Source: Pseudomonadota bacterium | GTDB taxonomy: Bacteria > Pseudomonadota > Gammaproteobacteria > Pseudomonadales > Pseudohongiellaceae | Direction: 5' to 3' | Length of the DNA stretch: 64,000 bases | Assembly: GCA_027621405.1 (NCBI GenBank) | Contig: JAQCBT010000010.1 | Span: 1 to 64,000 of the forward strand | In this document: positions 56,625-64,000 of the stretch, piece by piece | How positions within the stretch are numbered: the first letter of the stretch is position 1 | How the letters are laid out: every line of letters begins with the position of its first letter | Made by a program: the position numbers and the translations under genes | Notes under the pieces: model-generated | Told to the model about the DNA's origin: nothing | Databases searched by the model: none | The model's input: the letters and a program-made list of their open reading frames with translations, nothing else

Positions 56625-57185
56625 ATGCTCCCCAATAAAATTATCGTGTTGGACAGGGATGGCGTGATAAATGAGGATTCTGACGATTTCATAAAATCTC
56701 CTGAGGAGTGGCTTCCGATCAACGGGAGCCTGAAAGCAATATCATTGCTACACAGAGCTGGTTACCGTGTTGTAGTCGCAACAAACCAGTCTGGCCTTGC
56801 CCGTGGCCTATTTGATGAGATCACCTTGGCACTGATTCATGGGAAAATGACTGAACTGGTTGAGGCTGAAGGTGGTCATATAGAGGGTGTGTTCTACTGT
56901 CCTCATGGTCCACATGATGGTTGCGATTGCAGAAAGCCCAAAACCGGATTACTTAGAAGAATCAGTTTCGAGTTTCAGGCTGATATCACGGGTTGCTATT
57001 TGATAGGAGATAGCATTCGCGATCTGCAGGCAGCTACTTCAGCTGGACTCTCTCCCGTACTGGTGCGAACAGGAAAAGGTCAAAAAGCAGAGTCGCAACT
57101 TTTTAAAGCTGGGTTTCCCGATATCCCCGTGTTCGATGACTTGCTCGATGCGGTTGTGAATTTTGGCCTGTTACAAGATGTCTAA
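56625..57185 (+). CDS. gmhB: D-glycero-beta-D-manno-heptose 1,7-bisphosphate 7-phosphatase
   Basis: 186 aa HAD phosphatase of the ADP-heptose pathway for the LPS core. Nucleophile motif VLDRDGVIN, motif II in VATNQSG, zinc loop CPHGPHDGCDC and motif IV YLIGDSIRDLQAA. It lies between glyS and a PlsC-like gene, a common gammaproteobacterial order. Confidence 0.95.
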   Translation: MLPNKIIVLDRDGVINEDSDDFIKSPEEWLPINGSLKAISLLHRAGYRVVVATNQSGLARGLFDEITLALIHGKMTELVEAEGGHIEGVFYCPHGPHDGCDCRKPKTGLLRRISFEFQADITGCYLIGDSIRDLQAATSAGLSPVLVRTGKGQKAESQLFKAGFPDIPVFDDLLDAVVNFGLLQDV

Positions 57186-57894
57186 ATTTTTTCTTGGCAT
57201 CAGATCTGCTCTTTTCTATTTAGGCTATGTCTTCATAACGATTGTTATGTCTACTTTTTTCATAGTCGTTTATGGGTTATTACCACCGCGAGGTCGCTAT
57301 AATTTTGCTTCCACATGGTGCTTTTGCGTTCTCCAATGGCTTCGAATTACCTGCGGCGTTAGCTACGAAGTGAGAGGTCTCGAGAATATTCCGCAGGGGC
57401 CGGCTGTCTATCTTTCAAACCATCAGAGTAGTTGGGAAACATTGTTGTTTTATCGGTTGATCTTTCCTATGTCCCCAATATTGAAGAAGGAATTATTGAA
57501 GATTCCCTTTTGGGGCTGGGCTCTTTGGCTGACTCGTCCCATAGCGATCGATCGGAGCAAACCCCGCGAGGCTGGTAAATCATTATTGCTTCAAGGTGTA
57601 AGAAGACTAAAAGATGGAAATTCGATTGTGATATTTCCAGAAGGGACCCGATCACGACCCGGTGAAATTCGGCGATTCTCGAGGAGTGGTGCCACGCTAG
57701 CCGAAGCAGCAGGGGTTCCTGTTGTACCAATTGCCCACAATGCAGGATATGCCTGGCCACCCAGAACCTTCCTAAAATTTCCGCACAAGGTCACGGTGGA
57801 AATTGGTAAACCAATAATTATTTATGACCAAACAGTCAACGAAATAACCGAACGTGCTGAAACGTGGATTCGAGGAGCCGTGGTAGTACAGTGA
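57178..57894 (+). CDS. 1-acylglycerol-3-phosphate O-acyltransferase-like protein (PlsC family)
   Basis: 238 aa from the ATG at 57178, which overlaps the gmhB stop by eight bases; an in-frame TTG at 57163 is less likely. A membrane segment (about 8-35) is followed by the acyltransferase motifs NHQSSWETLLF (HX4E type), PIAIDRSKP, FPEGTRSRPGE and VPIAHNAG. It acylates a glycerolipid or related substrate. Confidence 0.9.
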   Translation: MSKFFLGIRSALFYLGYVFITIVMSTFFIVVYGLLPPRGRYNFASTWCFCVLQWLRITCGVSYEVRGLENIPQGPAVYLSNHQSSWETLLFYRLIFPMSPILKKELLKIPFWGWALWLTRPIAIDRSKPREAGKSLLLQGVRRLKDGNSIVIFPEGTRSRPGEIRRFSRSGATLAEAAGVPVVPIAHNAGYAWPPRTFLKFPHKVTVEIGKPIIIYDQTVNEITERAETWIRGAVVVQ

Positions 57895-57925
57895 TGCTGA
57901 GTTTGCGTCTTTCAGGCCCTGGAGA

Positions 57926-60379
<2,454 letters not shown>

Positions 60380-60427
60380 TTACCGGGGTGCTTTAGAACC
60401 ACTAATACATTGATTATCTAGCTAAAA

Positions 60428-61510
60428 TCAGCTTTTTATTATACCACGTTCCACGTGGAACTTGGCGATCTCTGTAGTTGTCATTGCTCGCAGGTCCAAG
60501 GCGGACGATTCCACACTGGTCATGAATACCTGACTGCCACTCTCCGCCAAATAGTCGACAACCACTCTTCGATTGTTGGTATCAAGCTCTGCTGGCAGAT
60601 CATCAACCAGATAGGTACACTTTCTATTGACTGACTCTGCAAGTAACTTTCCCTGGGTGAACTTAAGTGCGCAGATAAGAAGCTTTTGTTGGCCACGGGA
60701 TAGGACCTCTATCGCTTTCCTGCTACCAATCTTAAGAGAGATATCGGCCCGGTGAGGTCCAAGTTGCGTGGAGCCATATTTTACGTCCATAGGCCTGTAG
60801 CGAAGTAGTTGCTCACTCAGATCAATGTTTTCATCCCAGCCACACTGGTAGGTAATGGAGAGGCGCTCAGCCGATTGCTTAAACACCTCACTAAAGGTTT
60901 CCTGGAAGAGCGGTAGTAGCTGACCCAGATACGACCATCGAAACTGGTGTACCAACGCTGCCGCTTCACACAACTCTCTATCCCACACGGCGATTTCGCT
61001 TTCTGGTAGACGAGTCTGCTTAAGCAACCGATTTCGTTGCGCGAGACATCGGCGTACTCTTCGCCACTGGGCCACAAATCCAGGTTCCACGTGGAACACG
61101 CCCCAGTCCATAAAACGCCGCCTGGCCTTAGGGCCACCTTCCAGTAGTTGAAATGCGCCCGCATCTAGAACCTGTACGGGTAGCTCTCTGGCCACTTCAT
61201 CCCAGTTGCTCTGATTAATCCCGTTTAGTCTGAGCTGGTGCCTCTGTTTACGAGGGCGGCTGAGGCCGATGCTCTTCTTATCAATAGTCTGAGCGAATAC
61301 TGTGGCGGCACTCTCGCCCTCCATAACCAAAGGATCCACGAGTGCACTCCGAAAGGATTTACCAGTAGCCAGGAGGTTTACTGACTCCAATATGCTGGTT
61401 TTTCCGCTGCCATTCAGGCCGTAAACCAGATTGAATTGTCTCGATAAATCCAGTCGGATTTCGCGCAAATTGCGGAGTTTGGACACCTCAAGACGGGTGA
61501 GCGCGGTCAT
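60428..61510 (-). CDS. recF: DNA replication and repair protein RecF
   Basis: 360 aa from the ATG at 61510; a TTG at 61522 is the alternative. SMC-like ATPase: Walker A YGLNGSGKTSILE, signature LSRGQQKLLICAL and Walker B TYLVDDLPAELD. It loads RecA at gaps with RecO and RecR. Two parS-like palindromes lie inside the coding sequence, both encoding Phe-His-Val-Glu. Confidence 0.96.
   Translation of the reverse strand: MTALTRLEVSKLRNLREIRLDLSRQFNLVYGLNGSGKTSILESVNLLATGKSFRSALVDPLVMEGESAATVFAQTIDKKSIGLSRPRKQRHQLRLNGINQSNWDEVARELPVQVLDAGAFQLLEGGPKARRRFMDWGVFHVEPGFVAQWRRVRRCLAQRNRLLKQTRLPESEIAVWDRELCEAAALVHQFRWSYLGQLLPLFQETFSEVFKQSAERLSITYQCGWDENIDLSEQLLRYRPMDVKYGSTQLGPHRADISLKIGSRKAIEVLSRGQQKLLICALKFTQGKLLAESVNRKCTYLVDDLPAELDTNNRRVVVDYLAESGSQVFMTSVESSALDLRAMTTTEIAKFHVERGIIKS
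60447..60462. promoter_or_regulatory. parS-like ParB-binding site near the recF 3' end
   Basis: CGTTCCACGTGGAACT contains the perfect 14-bp palindrome GTTCCACGTGGAAC, the Pseudomonas-type centromere core. It lies in frame inside the last codons of recF. Confidence 0.75.
61083..61098. promoter_or_regulatory. parS site within recF
   Basis: On the minus strand it reads TGTTCCACGTGGAACC, the parS form known from Pseudomonas. It lies about 640 bases from the first copy, near dnaA, where ParB-SMC segregation centres are expected. Confidence 0.82.
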
Positions 61511-61540
61511 GTATGTGAGCAATTCCTCACGGCTTTCTGA

Positions 61541-62644
61541 CTACAGCCGCATCGGCATGACCACGTAGAGCGCATCGCTGCCCTCTTCGGCTTCGAGCAG
61601 GGCGCTACTATTGGGATCAGAAAGCGTCATACGAACATTCTTGCTGCCAATGGTTGAAAGCACATCGATCAGGTAACTCACATTGAAACCTATTTCGATG
61701 GGATCGGCTTCATAGTCAACAGACACTACTTCTTCCGCCTCTTCCTGCTCTGGGTTATTTGCCAGGATCTTCAATTCCCCATTGCTCAACATAACGCGAA
61801 CACCCCTGTACTTCTCGTTCGACAGAATCGCAGCCCTGGAAAACGCCTGTCTAAGCTCCAAGCAGCTCCCAAGCATGACGCGATCCCCACCTTTAGGTAA
61901 TACCCTGTTGTAGTCGGGAAATTTTCCGTCGACCAGCTTGGAAGTGAACGTATACTCCGGTACTCGGGCACGTATGTGATTCTGGCCGAAAGTGAGCGTT
62001 ATCTCACCTCCACCCTCGGTAAGTAAACGCGATAACTCCATAATGCCTTTTCTGGGTAAGATTAGTTGTTGCGTCTCTGATATTGCATTATTCAGCGCCA
62101 CAGTTTCCATCGCCAACCGGTGCCCATCTGTTGCCACCAGCCGAAGATAATCACTGGCGACTTCAAAAAGCATGCCGTTAAGATAGTAGCGGACGTCCTG
62201 TTGTGCCATGGCAAAACTGGTGGCATCCAATAAGCTCCGCAACCGGTCCTGGTCAATACTCAGTGAAAATGTATCTGGCTCCTCTTCTACCCGAGGAAAC
62301 TCTGACGCCGGAAGCGTAGTAAGCGTAAACCGACTGCGACCTGATTTTAGTAATAATTTGTCATCTGCAAGTGTCAAGCTGATATCGGCGTCTTCAGACA
62401 GGGACTTGCAGATATCTAACAGTTTTTTCGCGGGAACTGTAATTTCACCAGCTTTACCACCATCACCCACTACCACGCGGCCTATAAGTTCTACCTCCAG
62501 ATCTGTACCCGTCAACGACAAGCTATTGTCGTTGAATTCCAAAAGCACATTGGATAAGACCGGAAGCGTCTGCCGGCGCTCAACAACGCCGCTCACCAAC
62601 TGAAGTGGTCTTAGCAGGGCATCACGACTGATAGTTAATTGCAT
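61541..62644 (-). CDS. dnaN: DNA polymerase III beta subunit (sliding clamp)
   Basis: 367 aa of three repeated clamp domains. Family blocks: MQLTISRDALLRPLQLVSGVV, LSNVLLEFNDNSLSLTGTDLEVE, ATDGHRLA and the C-terminal YVVMPMRL that forms part of the partner-binding pocket. It lies 32 bases after dnaA and about 30 before recF. Confidence 0.97.
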   Translation of the reverse strand: MQLTISRDALLRPLQLVSGVVERRQTLPVLSNVLLEFNDNSLSLTGTDLEVELIGRVVVGDGGKAGEITVPAKKLLDICKSLSEDADISLTLADDKLLLKSGRSRFTLTTLPASEFPRVEEEPDTFSLSIDQDRLRSLLDATSFAMAQQDVRYYLNGMLFEVASDYLRLVATDGHRLAMETVALNNAISETQQLILPRKGIMELSRLLTEGGGEITLTFGQNHIRARVPEYTFTSKLVDGKFPDYNRVLPKGGDRVMLGSCLELRQAFSRAAILSNEKYRGVRVMLSNGELKILANNPEQEEAEEVVSVDYEADPIEIGFNVSYLIDVLSTIGSKNVRMTLSDPNSSALLEAEEGSDALYVVMPMRL

Positions 62645-62676
62645 TTGGCTTTAATTCCTTATTTCTCAATATGTTA

Positions 62677-64000
62677 CTAGCTTGATAATGAGCGAAGGAG
62701 GTTATTATAATCCTCCTGGATATCCGTAGATGTGTGCCGGAGCTTGTTAATTTGCTTGCAGGCATGAAGCACCGTTGTGTGATCACGGCCTCCGAATGCA
62801 TCACCAATCTCTGGCAAACTGTGGTTTGTTAGCTCCTTCGAAAGGCTCATTGCCACCTGCCGTGGTCTGGCTACAGATCTGTTTCTCCTTTTTGACAACA
62901 TGTCGGCCATTTTTATCTTGTAATACTCCGCTACAGAACGCTGTATGTTGTCAATAGTTACCAATTTGTCCTGCAACGCGAATAAATCCCGTAATGCCTC
63001 TTTAATTAGCTCCAGGGTAATAGGGGCTCCCTTAAAGTTGGCGTGAGCAATCACCCTTTTCAGGGCTCCCTCTAGCTCTCTGACGTTGGATCGCAACCGC
63101 TGAGCAATGAACAACGCTGATTCATAGGGAAGAGTGACATTGCACTGCTCAGCCTTATTCATCAGAATAGCTGCCCGCGTCTCCAGTTCTGGCGGCTCCA
63201 CGGCAACAGTTAAACCCCAACCAAAGCGAGACTTCAGTCGCTCTTCCAGACCATTAATCTCCTTATGAAACCTGTCACAAGTCAGAATGATTTGTTGCCC
63301 ACCCTCAAGCAACGCATTAAAAGTGTGGAAAAACTCTTCCTGAGATCGCTCTTTCCCGGCAAAAAATTGAATGTCGTCTATCAACAGTGCATCAACAGAC
63401 CTATAAAAGCGCTTGAATTCACTAATTGCATTTAACTGAAGGGCTGTCACCATGGTAGCTACAAAAGTTTCTGAATGAAGGTACACCACCTTCGCATCGG
63501 GTTTCTTTTCTACCAGGTAATTGCCAATGGCATGCATTAAGTGCGTTTTGCCCAGCCCAACCCCACCATAGATAAACAGAGGGTTGTAGGCGTACCCAGG
63601 GTTCTCGGCAACTTGCATGGCCGCAGCTCTGGCCAGCTGATTGGATTTACCAATAATAAAATTATCGAAATTATTTTCGGTATTCAGGGCTCCCCGGTGC
63701 CGAAGTTTGCCTTCGATAATGGTATCTACAGCACCAGAATTAGCGCCATCAGTCACGACTCGCTGGGAACTAATTTTACTTTGCGCCCGCACCGGTACAT
63801 TGGGCGTAGCTAAAAGGGCGCCGGCTTCTTCCGCTTTAGGTTGGCTGGTCATCCCCTCTATTCTAGGCGGTTCCTTGATGGCCGCGTGATGAGGGCCATT
63901 TGTCTGATAATCACGGTGAGCCACGTGCAGCTCAACAGGGACTTCCTGTCCTGTAAGGTCTTTTAGGATCTCTTCAATCCTGCAGTGGAATTTGCTCTTT
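62677..64000 (-). CDS. dnaA: Chromosomal replication initiator DnaA, partial (N-terminus beyond the window)
   Basis: The frame is open to the right edge; 440 residues are visible. The last 25 or so upstream codons at 63925-64000 encode the end of domain I ([22 protein letters not shown]), so a GTG at 63924 is not the real start. A linker domain II (about 30-105) is followed by AAA+ motifs: [17 protein letters not shown] (Walker A), ALLIDDIQF (Walker B) and SRFGWGLT (sensor). The DNA-binding domain ends with [16 protein letters not shown]. It starts replication at oriC, which is likely just upstream. Confidence 0.97.
   Translation of the reverse strand, partial: KSKFHCRIEEILKDLTGQEVPVELHVAHRDYQTNGPHHAAIKEPPRIEGMTSQPKAEEAGALLATPNVPVRAQSKISSQRVVTDGANSGAVDTIIEGKLRHRGALNTENNFDNFIIGKSNQLARAAAMQVAENPGYAYNPLFIYGGVGLGKTHLMHAIGNYLVEKKPDAKVVYLHSETFVATMVTALQLNAISEFKRFYRSVDALLIDDIQFFAGKERSQEEFFHTFNALLEGGQQIILTCDRFHKEINGLEERLKSRFGWGLTVAVEPPELETRAAILMNKAEQCNVTLPYESALFIAQRLRSNVRELEGALKRVIAHANFKGAPITLELIKEALRDLFALQDKLVTIDNIQRSVAEYYKIKMADMLSKRRNRSVARPRQVAMSLSKELTNHSLPEIGDAFGGRDHTTVLHACKQINKLRHTSTDIQEDYNNLLRSLSS

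Noticed and set aside
62645-64000. oriC inside the window
   Set aside because: The dnaA-dnaN gap is only 32 bases and no cluster of DnaA boxes or AT-rich repeats was seen; the origin is more likely upstream of dnaA, past the right edge.

Overview
The window reads as chromosomal DNA of a gammaproteobacterium, probably aquatic and respiratory. It carries the dnaA-dnaN-recF-gyrB origin cluster, glyQ/glyS, def-fmt-rsmB-trkA-trkH next to dprA, the engB/polA pair, a full-length type II secretion operon and parS sites of the Pseudomonas type. No genus can be named from sequence alone. dnaA runs off the right edge, so oriC is probably just beyond position 64000. No tRNA, rRNA, CRISPR array or insertion sequence was seen.

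Region 1 (1-15.7 kb) is the most unusual part. It starts with the N-terminal third or so of a large secreted S-layer/RTX-like protein (minus strand, C-terminus off the left edge). Next come a TPR plus beta-barrel outer-membrane protein, a CHASE2-class III nucleotide cyclase and a FecR-domain periplasmic protein. On the plus strand follow a Crp-family regulator, a complete type I secretion system (PrtD/RsaD-like ABC protein, HlyD-like adaptor, TolC-like channel), a PIG-L deacetylase and an O-antigen ABC exporter (Wzm/Wzt). Two 16-bp sites of the form TGTGA-N6-TCACA, one perfect and one with a single mismatch, lie in the leader of the S-layer gene and in the divergent FecR/regulator promoter region. 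The recognition helix of the local Crp-family protein keeps the three DNA-contact residues of E. coli CRP. Together this suggests a self-contained cell-surface module: envelope sensing, a cyclic nucleotide, a Crp-type regulator, S-layer synthesis and export, and a glycan anchor. It resembles the Caulobacter RsaA/RsaDEF plus O-antigen arrangement but has its own regulatory genes.

Region 2 (15.9-25.9 kb) is a ten-gene type II secretion operon, transcribed leftward in the order gspL-M-E-F-D-G-H-I-J-K, without gspC or gspN. The secretin has a lipobox. A perfect 26-bp inverted repeat separates it from wzt. Region 3 (26-35 kb) holds dsbA, cytochrome c4, engB, polA with a degenerate proofreading site, and divergent znuA and znuCB. 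Region 4 (34-41.3 kb) is a respiratory block: sco and heme O synthase on the minus strand, then a divergent cytochrome c oxidase operon. Its subunit II carries a diheme cytochrome c domain, and it has two different subunit III-like genes.

Region 5 (41.4-57.9 kb) is mostly housekeeping: an unrecognised acidic protein, aroE, hemF, dprA, a LysM protein, def-fmt-rsmB-trkA-trkH, a lipid A-type acyltransferase, glyQS, gmhB and a PlsC-like acyltransferase. Between hemF and dprA, where tsaC normally sits, is a decayed tsaC remnant with stops, frameshifts and an internal deletion. Region 6 (57.9-64 kb) is gyrB-recF-dnaN-dnaA, with two parS-like palindromes embedded in recF.
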